Below, piece after piece: positions 57,940 to 64,000 of a stretch of DNA of 64,000 nt. This stretch comes from Planotetraspora sp. A-T 1434 (GTDB lineage Bacteria > Actinomycetota > Actinomycetes > Streptosporangiales > Streptosporangiaceae), in the NCBI RefSeq assembly GCF_025420585.1, contig NZ_JAOEGB010000009.1:186001-250000 (forward strand), given 5' to 3'. Each line of letters begins with the position of its first letter. The first letter of the stretch is position 1. The notes beneath the pieces were generated by a model, which saw only the letters and a program-made list of their open reading frames with translations, had not been told where the DNA came from and did not search any database. The translations under genes and the position numbers were made by a program.

Positions 57940-59412
57940 ATGAGCAATCCCGTCAGCGTGACGGCGTCCACGGCGCCGGCCGACGAGGCACCGCCGTACA
58001 GGTGGCGCTGGGCGGCACTTTTCGTGATTCTCGCCGCTGAGGTCATGGACCTTCTCGACGCGGTGGTGACGAACATCGCGGCACCGACCATGCGGGCCGA
58101 CCTCGGCGGCACGGGGGCGACGATCCAGTGGCTCGGCGCCGCGTACACGCTCTCGATGGCCGTGGGCCTCATCACCGGCGGCCGCCTCGGTGACATCTTG
58201 GGGCGCAAGCGGATGTTCCTGATCGGAGCCCTCGGCTTCACGGTGGGCTCCCTGCTCTGCGCCGTGGCGCAGTCGCCCGAGATGCTGATCGGCTCCCGGG
58301 TCATCCAGGGCCTGTTCGGCGCGGTGATGCTGCCGCAGGGCCTCGGCATGATCAAGGAGATGTTCCCGCCAAAGGAGATGCAGACGGCGTTCGGCCTGTT
58401 CGGGCCCATCATGGGCCTGTCCGCGGTCGGCGGGCCGATTCTCGCCGGATGGCTGGTCGGGGCCGACTACTTCGGCACCGGGTGGCGCATGATCTTCCTG
58501 GTCAACCTGCCGCTCGGTCTCGCGGCGGTCATCGCCGGACTGCGTTTCCTGCCGGAGTCGAGGTCGCCGCACCCGCTGAAGCTGGACCTCCCCGGTGTCA
58601 TCCTGGCCTCGCTCGGCGGATTCCTGGTGATCTACCCGCTGGTCCAGGGGCGCGAGCACGACTGGCCGGCCTGGACGTTCGTCATGCTGGCGGCCTCGGC
58701 CGTGGTCTTCGCGGCCTTCGGCTGGTTCGAGTCGCGCAAGAGCCGCTGGGGCGGTGACCCGCTGATCGTGCCCAGCCTGTTCCACAAGCGGGCCTTCACC
58801 GGGGGCCTGCTCACCGGGACGGTCTTCTTCTCCGGCATGGCCGGGTTCATCCTGGTCTTCAACCTCTACACCCAGATGGGGCTCGGCTACTCGGCGCTGA
58901 AGGCGGGCCTCGCGATGGTGCCCTGGTCGGCCGGCATGATCGTCGGATTCGGCATGGCCCAGGCGGTGCAGAAGTTCGGCCGGAAGGTGCTCCTGACCGG
59001 CACCTTGATCATGACTGTGGGCGTGCTCGGCGTGCTGCTGACCCTCGACATGAACGGCATGCGGGTCACCCCGTGGCAGCTCACGCCCGCCCTCGTGGTG
59101 TGCGGCATCGGCATGGGCCTGCTGATGGCGCCGTTCTTCGACATCGTGCTCGCCGGTGTGGAGCAGCACGAGACCGGTTCCGCGTCGGGCACGCTGACGG
59201 CGGTCCAGCAACTCGGCAACGCGCTGGGCGTGGCCCTGCTCGGCACCGTGTTCTTCGATCTGCTGGGCGGGGTCCCGACCGGCGCGAGCTTCGAGGACGC
59301 CATGAAGACCACCCTCTGGGTCGTGACCGGAATGCTCGTCCTCACCTTCGTGGTGGCGTTTCTCCTGCCCAAGCACGCCCGCGAGCCCGAGGAGGCCCCC
59401 GCCCCGGCATGA
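57940..59412 (+). CDS. 14-TM MFS drug exporter (DHA2 family, EmrB/QacA type)
   Basis: 490 aa, 14 predicted helices. DHA2 landmarks: EVMDLLDAVVTNIAAPTMRADLGGTGATIQWLGAAYTLSMA (with the charged/polar motif D1 LDxTVVNVALP-like segment), GGRLGDILGRKRMFLIGA (motif A) and GSRVIQGLFGAVMLPQGLGMI (motif C region). Proton-driven export of drugs or dyes is expected. The GGAGG box lies 8 bases before ATG 57940. It is controlled by the divergent TetR. Its stop codon is part of a single copy of the dispersed repeat. Confidence 0.93.
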   Translation: MSNPVSVTASTAPADEAPPYRWRWAALFVILAAEVMDLLDAVVTNIAAPTMRADLGGTGATIQWLGAAYTLSMAVGLITGGRLGDILGRKRMFLIGALGFTVGSLLCAVAQSPEMLIGSRVIQGLFGAVMLPQGLGMIKEMFPPKEMQTAFGLFGPIMGLSAVGGPILAGWLVGADYFGTGWRMIFLVNLPLGLAAVIAGLRFLPESRSPHPLKLDLPGVILASLGGFLVIYPLVQGREHDWPAWTFVMLAASAVVFAAFGWFESRKSRWGGDPLIVPSLFHKRAFTGGLLTGTVFFSGMAGFILVFNLYTQMGLGYSALKAGLAMVPWSAGMIVGFGMAQAVQKFGRKVLLTGTLIMTVGVLGVLLTLDMNGMRVTPWQLTPALVVCGIGMGLLMAPFFDIVLAGVEQHETGSASGTLTAVQQLGNALGVALLGTVFFDLLGGVPTGASFEDAMKTTLWVVTGMLVLTFVVAFLLPKHAREPEEAPAPA

Positions 59413-59419
59413 TCATGCA
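59408..59419 (+). repeat. Single copy of the dispersed repeat core
   Basis: CATGATCATGCA overlaps the stop codon of the MFS gene (TGA 59410-59412) and is followed by GGGTCGTTACCCGGG, as in the arrays. It fills the 13-bp gap to the convergent cofC gene. Confidence 0.8.
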
Positions 59420-59425
59420 GGGTCG

Positions 59426-60085
59426 TTACCCGGGGCCCAGATGCGGGAGGCCGGTCGTGATCACCCTAAGGGTGGCGGGGCCGACACCGAGGGCCAGGGC
59501 CTGTCTCAGGTCGTCGACCGTGTCGACGTCCAGGCGGACCGAGGAGATGCCGTCCAAGGCAAGCTCCTTGGCGCCGCCCGACAGGTGCCTGGCCCTCGAC
59601 TCGCCCCCGAACCCCGGCCGGAAGGGGACGCCCGGCCGTACGCCGTAGAACGTCGTCCCCACGTCGGCGGCGTCCGGGACGAAGCACTCGTCGAACTCCA
59701 GCGCCGCCGACAGCACCTTCTCCAGTTCGGCCGCCCGCAGCGCCGGCAGGTCGGCCTGGAGCGCCCCCACCGCGTCGCCCGGCGCCAGCCGCGCCGCCTC
59801 CGCCGCGCCGAACCGGAGCGCCGCGTTGAGCCCCTTGTCCGGATCGGTCACCACGTGCGCCCCCAGGGCCGCCAGCCGTTCCGCCGGGACGGGGTCCGCC
59901 GTCACCACCACCACCCGGGCCACCAGCGCGCAGCTCAGCGCCGCCGCCACCGTGTCGCAGGCGACCGCCACCGCCAGATCGGTCCGGTACGGCCCCGCCG
60001 CCCCGGCGAGCCGGGTCTTCGCCCGTATAAGTGTCTTGACCGGCACCACCATGGACCATCGCGCGAGCTGCATAACCTTAAGCAT
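59426..60085 (-). CDS. cofC: 2-phospho-L-lactate / PEP guanylyltransferase (F420 biosynthesis)
   Basis: 219 aa from ATG 60085 (MLKVMQLARWSMVVPVKTLIRAKTRLAG); the ATG at 60073 is an alternative. A nucleotidyltransferase fold: VPVKTLIRAKTRL, VVTADP, TDPDKGLNAALRFG and LQADLPALRAAEL with the metal Asp. This is the CofC/FbiD family, which activates phospholactate or phosphoenolpyruvate with GTP for coenzyme F420. Streptosporangiales and other actinomycetes use F420 widely. The fbiA/fbiB genes are not in the window. It is transcribed away from plsC. Confidence 0.92.
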   Translation of the reverse strand: MLKVMQLARWSMVVPVKTLIRAKTRLAGAAGPYRTDLAVAVACDTVAAALSCALVARVVVVTADPVPAERLAALGAHVVTDPDKGLNAALRFGAAEAARLAPGDAVGALQADLPALRAAELEKVLSAALEFDECFVPDAADVGTTFYGVRPGVPFRPGFGGESRARHLSGGAKELALDGISSVRLDVDTVDDLRQALALGVGPATLRVITTGLPHLGPG

Positions 60086-60131
60086 CCCGCCTCGACATTC
60101 CGCCGAGCCAGCCGGGAGACTTGAGCGCATT

Positions 60132-60182
60132 CCGTGTGACCAGTCCGTGTGACCAGTCCGTGTGACCAGTCCGCGTGGCCAT
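60132..60182. repeat. 13-bp tandem repeats before plsC
   Basis: CCGTGTGACCAGT is repeated exactly at 60132-60144, 60145-60157 and 60158-60170, with a degraded fourth unit (CCGCGTGGCCAT). It lies between cofC and the plsC ribosome-binding site, in the shared promoter region; period 13 is not helical, so slippage is the likely origin. Confidence 0.9.
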
Positions 60183-60204
60183 CCCCTGTTGACTTGGAGG
60201 CAGA

Positions 60205-60987
60205 GTGAGTCAGCCCAGTGAGCGACCCAACGAGGTCGAGCCCCCCGGCACAGCCCAACCGGCGGGGCGTAAACGGGCCGGGCGTCCGCCCCGCTTGTGG
60301 GAGCTCCTTGCCGTCGTGATCGTCAAGCCGCTCTCGCTCTTCCTCATCAAGCGGAGGTGGCGCGGGGGCGAGCAGGTGCCCCGCAAGGGCGGCCTGATCA
60401 TCGCGGCGAACCATCTGTCCTGGTCGGACCCGGTCCTGCTGTCGCATTTCCTCTACAACAACGGACGCTGGCCGGTAATCCTCGCCAAGGCCGGGCTGTT
60501 CAAGGTGCCCTTCCTCGGCCACGTCATTGCCAAGCTGCAGGCCGTACCGGTCGCGCGGGGGAGCACGGAGGCCACCCAGTCCCTCAAGATCGCCGAGCAG
60601 CGGCTCAGGGACGGCGCGTGCGTCCTGTTCTACCCGGAGGGCACGATCACCCGCGATCCCGACATGTGGCCCATGATCGGCAAGACGGGGGCGGCCCGGC
60701 TGGCCCTCGCCACGGGTGTGCCCGTCATTCCGGTCGCCCACTGGGGGGCCCAGGAGCTTCTGCCGTACGGGGAGAAGAAGCCTCGGCTGTTCCCGCGCAA
60801 GAGGTTCCGCGTGCAGGCCGGACCGCCCGTCGACCTGTCGAAGTACGCCGGTCTGCCGATGCGCGGATCGGTCCTGCGGGAGGCGACCGCCGACATCATG
60901 GCGGCCATCACCGCCCAGCTCGCCGAGATCCGTGACGAGAAGGCCCCTGAAGTCCCGTATGACCCGAAGAACGCTGCCAACGGCTGA
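60205..60987 (+). CDS. plsC: 1-acylglycerol-3-phosphate acyltransferase (PlsC family)
   Basis: 260 aa. The acyltransferase motif HX4D is NHLSWSDPVLL (His70, Asp75). Motif II region AVPVARGST, motif III FYPEGTITRDP and motif IV GVPVIPVAHWG follow. The N-terminal ~40 residues are Pro/Arg-rich and disordered. It probably makes phosphatidic acid from lysophosphatidic acid at the membrane, which fits the next gene, gpsA, supplying glycerol-3-phosphate. GTG 60205 follows GGAGG. First of plsC-gpsA-PLP enzyme-ddl. Confidence 0.92.
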   Translation: MSQPSERPNEVEPPGTAQPAGRKRAGRPPRLWELLAVVIVKPLSLFLIKRRWRGGEQVPRKGGLIIAANHLSWSDPVLLSHFLYNNGRWPVILAKAGLFKVPFLGHVIAKLQAVPVARGSTEATQSLKIAEQRLRDGACVLFYPEGTITRDPDMWPMIGKTGAARLALATGVPVIPVAHWGAQELLPYGEKKPRLFPRKRFRVQAGPPVDLSKYAGLPMRGSVLREATADIMAAITAQLAEIRDEKAPEVPYDPKNAANG

Positions 60988-61057
60988 CTACGGCGTACGG
61001 TGAGGGGATGGCCCGTGACGGCGAGCCTGGCGGCAGTGGAGGAGTGGTGAGCGACCA

Positions 61058-62065
61058 GTGACCAAGGCGGTCGTGTTCGGTACGGGCTCGTGGGGCACGA
61101 TGTTCGCGATGATCCTCGCCGAGGCGGGCACCCGGACGACGCTCTGGGGCAGGCGGGCGGAGATCGTCGAGGCGATCAACGACAAGCACGAGAACCCCGA
61201 CTACCTGCCGGGACTCCGGCTTCCCGAGACGCTGCGCGCGACCACCGACCCGGCCGAGGCCATGGACGGCGCCGACTTCGTCATCCTCGCCGTTCCCTCC
61301 CAGACCCTCCGGGGCAACCTGGCGGCCTGGAAGCCGGCGATCCCGCCGGACGCGGTCCTGGTGAGCCTCATGAAGGGCGTCGAGCTTGGCACGTGCAAGC
61401 GGATGAGCGAGGTCATCGGCGAGGTGGCCGAGGTCCCGCAGAGCCGGGTGGCCGTGGTCTCCGGCCCCAACCTGGTCCCCGAGTTGGCGAAGCTGCAGCC
61501 CGCCGCGGCGGTCGTGGCCTGTACGGACGAAGAGGTGGCCGGCCGGCTCCAGGAGGCCTGCCACCTGCCGTGGTTCCGCACCTACACGAACCCCGACGTC
61601 GTGGGCGTCGAGCTCGGCGGGGCGGTGAAGAACGTCATCGCCCTGGCGGTCGGGGTGGCGGCCGGGATGGGCCTCGGGGACAACGTCCGGGCGACCCTCA
61701 TGACCCGCGGCCTGGCGGAGATCGGGCGGCTCGGGGCCGCCCTCGGGGCCGACCAGCACACGTTCGCCGGCCTCGCGGGCATGGGCGACCTCGTAGCGAC
61801 CTGTACGTCCCCATTGTCGCGGAACCGTACCTTCGGCGAGAATCTGGGACGCGGGATGACTCTCGCCGAGGTGGTCGCCGCGACGAAGCAGACCGCCGAG
61901 GGGGTCAAATCCTGCGAGTCGGTGCTCGACCTCGCGAGGAAGCACGATGTGGAGATGCCCATCACCGAAGTGGTCGTCGGCGTCGTCCATGACGGCATGA
62001 CCCCCGCAGAGGCCGCCATGCTGCTGATGTCCCGCACTCCCAAGCCGGAACGCTACGGCGTGTGA
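61058..62065 (+). CDS. gpsA: Glycerol-3-phosphate dehydrogenase [NAD(P)+]
   Basis: 335 aa. It reduces dihydroxyacetone phosphate to sn-glycerol-3-phosphate for phospholipid synthesis. The Rossmann motif GTGSWGTMFAMILA, VPSQTLRGNL, SGPNLVPELAKLQPAA, the catalytic Lys in GGAVKNVIALAVGVAAGMGLGDN, and ATCTSPLSRNRTFGENLGRG are all standard. GTG 61058 follows GGAGGAG. Its stop overlaps the next start (GTGTGAG, 4-bp overlap). A chromosomal neighbourhood of plsC, gpsA and ddl is common in actinobacteria. Confidence 0.97.
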   Translation: MTKAVVFGTGSWGTMFAMILAEAGTRTTLWGRRAEIVEAINDKHENPDYLPGLRLPETLRATTDPAEAMDGADFVILAVPSQTLRGNLAAWKPAIPPDAVLVSLMKGVELGTCKRMSEVIGEVAEVPQSRVAVVSGPNLVPELAKLQPAAAVVACTDEEVAGRLQEACHLPWFRTYTNPDVVGVELGGAVKNVIALAVGVAAGMGLGDNVRATLMTRGLAEIGRLGAALGADQHTFAGLAGMGDLVATCTSPLSRNRTFGENLGRGMTLAEVVAATKQTAEGVKSCESVLDLARKHDVEMPITEVVVGVVHDGMTPAEAAMLLMSRTPKPERYGV

Positions 62066-63300
62066 GCTCGATGCGGCGCAGTCGAAGGAAGCTCGGGGAG
62101 AACACCCGGGCCGTCCACCTTCCGTCCCCTCCGCTGCCTCGCCAGGTCCCGATCGGCCTTCCCGTATGGCGGACGGCCGCGTGGAGCTTCGAGAGCTCGG
62201 GCGAGTACGCCGACGTGCTGGCCGACCGCATGCCGGGCTTCGCCTACAGCCGGATCGACAATCCCACCGTCGCGGCGTTCGCCGCCGCCGTCGCGGCGCT
62301 GGAGGGGGCGGCCGCGCCGGAGGACGTGTCGGCCCAGGCCTTCTCGTCGGGGATGGCCGCGATCAACGCCGTCTTCATGGCGTTCCTCCGCTCGGGGTCG
62401 CACGTGGTGGCCCCGAAGCCCGTCCACGGCGGCACCTACTCGCTGCTGACCAACGTGCTCTCCCGGTTCGGGGTGTCGGTGGACTTCGTCGACTACTCCG
62501 ACCTGCGGCGGGTCCACGCCGCGGTCCGCTCGACCACGAAGATCGTCTATGCGGAGACCCTGGCCCACCCCACGATGATGGTGACCGACATCCGGGGGCT
62601 CTACCGCATCGCCCGTGACGCGGGAGCGCTGCTCGTGATCGACTCCTCCACCGCCACGCCGATCGTGTGCCGGCCCCTGGAGCACGGCGCCGACCTCGTG
62701 GTCCACTCGGCGACCAAGTACATCGGCGGGCACGACGACTGCACCGGGGGAGTCGTGGTGGGCCGGCCCGACCTCATGAGCCAGATCCGCGAGGTGCGGG
62801 TCGACACCGGCGCCTCGCTCTCCCCGGACGACGCGTTCCTCCTGCGCCGCGGGCTGGAGACGCTGACGCTCCGCGTGCGCCGCATGTGCTCGACCGCCAT
62901 GGAGTTCGCGGCGTCGGTGGCGAAGCATCCGGTGGTGCGCCGCGTCGACTACCCGGGCCTGCCCAACCACCCTGGCCACCAGCTCGCCCGGCACCTGTTC
63001 GACTCCGGCCCCGAGGGAACCCGTTTCGGCGCCTGCGTGACCGTGATCCCACACGGCGGCTACGAGGCCGGGATGGCGCTCGCGGACGCGCTGCGGCTGA
63101 CCGGCATCGCGTCGTCCCTCGGCGGGACCCACACCAAGGTCACGCACCTCGCTTCGGTGCTCCGCTCCGACGAGGCCCTTTCGGGCGTGGACGCGGGAGC
63201 CGTACGGTTCTCGATCGGACTGGAGGACGCCGAAGACCTCATCATGGACGTCACCCAGGCCCTCGACACGCTGCGTTCCACCAGTCCGACGCGGGGCTGA
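62062..63300 (+). CDS. Cys/Met metabolism PLP-dependent enzyme (cystathionine gamma-lyase/synthase family)
   Basis: 412 aa. Fold-type I, MetB/MetC family: FAYSRIDNPTVAAFAAAVAALEGA, AQAFSSGMAAINAVFMAFLRSGSHVV, the PLP Lys in VHSATKYIGGHDDCTGGVVVG, and DTGASLSPDDAFLLRRGLETLTLRV. Members carry out trans-sulfuration or gamma-/beta-elimination on cystathionine, homocysteine or O-acylhomoserine; which one cannot be told. GTG 62062 overlaps gpsA by 4 bp and the coupling is tight, although the two functions are unrelated. Confidence 0.9.
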   Translation: MSSMRRSRRKLGENTRAVHLPSPPLPRQVPIGLPVWRTAAWSFESSGEYADVLADRMPGFAYSRIDNPTVAAFAAAVAALEGAAAPEDVSAQAFSSGMAAINAVFMAFLRSGSHVVAPKPVHGGTYSLLTNVLSRFGVSVDFVDYSDLRRVHAAVRSTTKIVYAETLAHPTMMVTDIRGLYRIARDAGALLVIDSSTATPIVCRPLEHGADLVVHSATKYIGGHDDCTGGVVVGRPDLMSQIREVRVDTGASLSPDDAFLLRRGLETLTLRVRRMCSTAMEFAASVAKHPVVRRVDYPGLPNHPGHQLARHLFDSGPEGTRFGACVTVIPHGGYEAGMALADALRLTGIASSLGGTHTKVTHLASVLRSDEALSGVDAGAVRFSIGLEDAEDLIMDVTQALDTLRSTSPTRG

Positions 63301-63340
63301 CAAGCCGTTTTGACGGCCAGACGCGGTAGATTCGGGCATC

Positions 63341-64000
63341 ATGAACGAGGATCGCGAGTCCCAGCCGCGCGTGCGCGTGGCAGTCGTCTTCGGAGGCCGC
63401 AACTCCGAGCACGCCGTGTCCCTCATGGGAGCCGGGAGCGTGCTGGAGGCCATCGACCAGTCCAAATACGAGGTCGTCCCCATCGGAATCGCCCAGGACG
63501 GGCGCTGGGTGCTGGCCTCTGGCAGCCAGACCTACGCGATCGAGTCGGGCCGCCTTCCGGTCGTCGACGAATCCGGTACGGCTCTCGCGCTTCCCTCCGA
63601 GTCAGGCTCTCTCGTGGCTCTCCAGCCCGGTGAGATCCCGCGTTCCCTCGGCCAGGTCGACGTGGTGTTCCCGGTCATGCATGGCCCCTTCGGGGAGGAC
63701 GGCACGATCCAGGGCCTCCTGGAGATGGCCGGCGTCCGCTATGTCGGCTCCGGCGTGCTGGCCAGCGCGGTCGGCATGGACAAGGCGTACATGAAGGCCC
63801 TGCTGAAGGCCGCCGGGCTGCCCGTCGGGCCGTTCGTTGTCGTCCGGGACCGCGACTGGCGCACCGACCGCGCCAGGGTCCTCAAGGAGGTCGAGGAGCT
63901 CGGCTGGCCGGTGTTCGTCAAGCCCGCCCGGGCGGGGTCCTCCCAGGGCATCTCCAAGGCCCACGACCTGGAGTCGCTTGAGGCCGCGGTGGAGTATGCC
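63341..64000 (+). CDS. ddl: D-alanine--D-alanine ligase (3'-truncated by the window)
   Basis: The first 220 codons are in the window, with no stop. It makes the D-Ala-D-Ala dipeptide for peptidoglycan with ATP. Seen: the N-terminal VAVVFGGRNSEHAVSLMGAGSVLEAI, VFPVMHGPFGEDGTIQGLLEMAGVRYVGSGVLASAVGMDKAYMK and the ATP-grasp start GWPVFVKPARAGSSQGISKAH. ATG 63341 is 40 bases after the PLP enzyme. No VanA-type sign is visible in this part, so an ordinary Ddl is the reading. Wall synthesis also links it to dacB at 14.4 kb. Confidence 0.95.
   Translation, partial: MNEDRESQPRVRVAVVFGGRNSEHAVSLMGAGSVLEAIDQSKYEVVPIGIAQDGRWVLASGSQTYAIESGRLPVVDESGTALALPSESGSLVALQPGEIPRSLGQVDVVFPVMHGPFGEDGTIQGLLEMAGVRYVGSGVLASAVGMDKAYMKALLKAAGLPVGPFVVVRDRDWRTDRARVLKEVEELGWPVFVKPARAGSSQGISKAHDLESLEAAVEYA

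Overview
This is a 64 kb stretch of chromosome from a high-GC Gram-positive bacterium, almost certainly an actinomycete and plausibly a member of the Streptosporangiales. That placement is inferred from gene content and codon bias, not computed. Supporting signs are GTG starts, PadR/IclR/ROK/TetR regulators, an NdgR-leuCD pair, an F420 gene (cofC), a DUF1707-FHA protein and indirect Gln-tRNA synthesis. The window is mostly core metabolism. I found no insertion sequence, prophage or CRISPR array. It is cut inside genes at both ends: an ATPase C-terminus at the left and ddl at the right.

Layout. 1-2.4 kb: tail of an ATPase, a DUF4276 protein and gatB, overlapping head to tail. 2.7-10.2 kb: VanW-domain membrane protein, PQQ-type sugar dehydrogenase lipoprotein, D-2-hydroxyacid dehydrogenase, GGDEF-EAL protein. 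10.5-14.1 kb: ilvB-ilvN-ilvC behind a leader-peptide attenuator. 14.4-24.2 kb: dacB, DUF1707-FHA protein, CAP-domain secreted protein, a PadR-controlled ABC exporter, a GPH-family transporter and an SseB-like protein. 24.5-26.1 kb: serA. 26.1-26.8 kb: a gene-poor gap with a perfect 22-bp inverted repeat, a leader-like 16-aa ORF and a 36-aa ORF. 26.8-32.1 kb: a sugar ABC importer with a ROK kinase and a divergent ROK repressor. 32.2-37.8 kb: leuB, ilvE, a Uma2 protein, an O-methyltransferase and cimA behind a second attenuator. 37.8-43.9 kb: three minus-strand genes (heparinase-like lyase, heme-oxygenase-like ABM protein, and a very large CBM/FN3/sugar dehydrogenase/PEBP fusion). 44.2-49.1 kb: FAH-family gene, gltX, M3 peptidase, tRNA-Gln and two tRNA-Glu. 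49.4-55.6 kb: thioesterase, HEAT-like protein, ndgR, leuC, leuD, a small protein, HU and a small OB-like protein. 55.7-64 kb: two MFS exporters around a TetR repressor, cofC, plsC, gpsA, a trans-sulfuration-type PLP enzyme and ddl.

How the genes work together. Nearly the whole branched-chain amino acid pathway is here in scattered units: ilvBNC, leuB, ilvE, cimA and leuCD. leuA and ilvD are not seen. ilvB and cimA each follow a short leader ORF rich in Ile/Leu/Val codons and an intrinsic terminator, while leuCD faces ndgR across duplicated 26-bp boxes. A second theme is Gln-tRNA: gatB, gltX, tRNA-Gln and tRNA-Glu are all present, as expected for the route in which GluRS misacylates tRNA-Gln and GatCAB amidates it.

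The most unusual signal is a dispersed intergenic repeat with the core TGCATGATCACG. It occurs about 20 times in six loci, always in gene 3' flanks, with a strict 52-53 bp period inside each array. One seven-copy array is arranged head to head between the convergent gltX and M3 peptidase genes. I do not recognise this family. All coordinates, motifs and repeat spacings were read by eye from the sequence; family assignments are by motif recognition without database searches.
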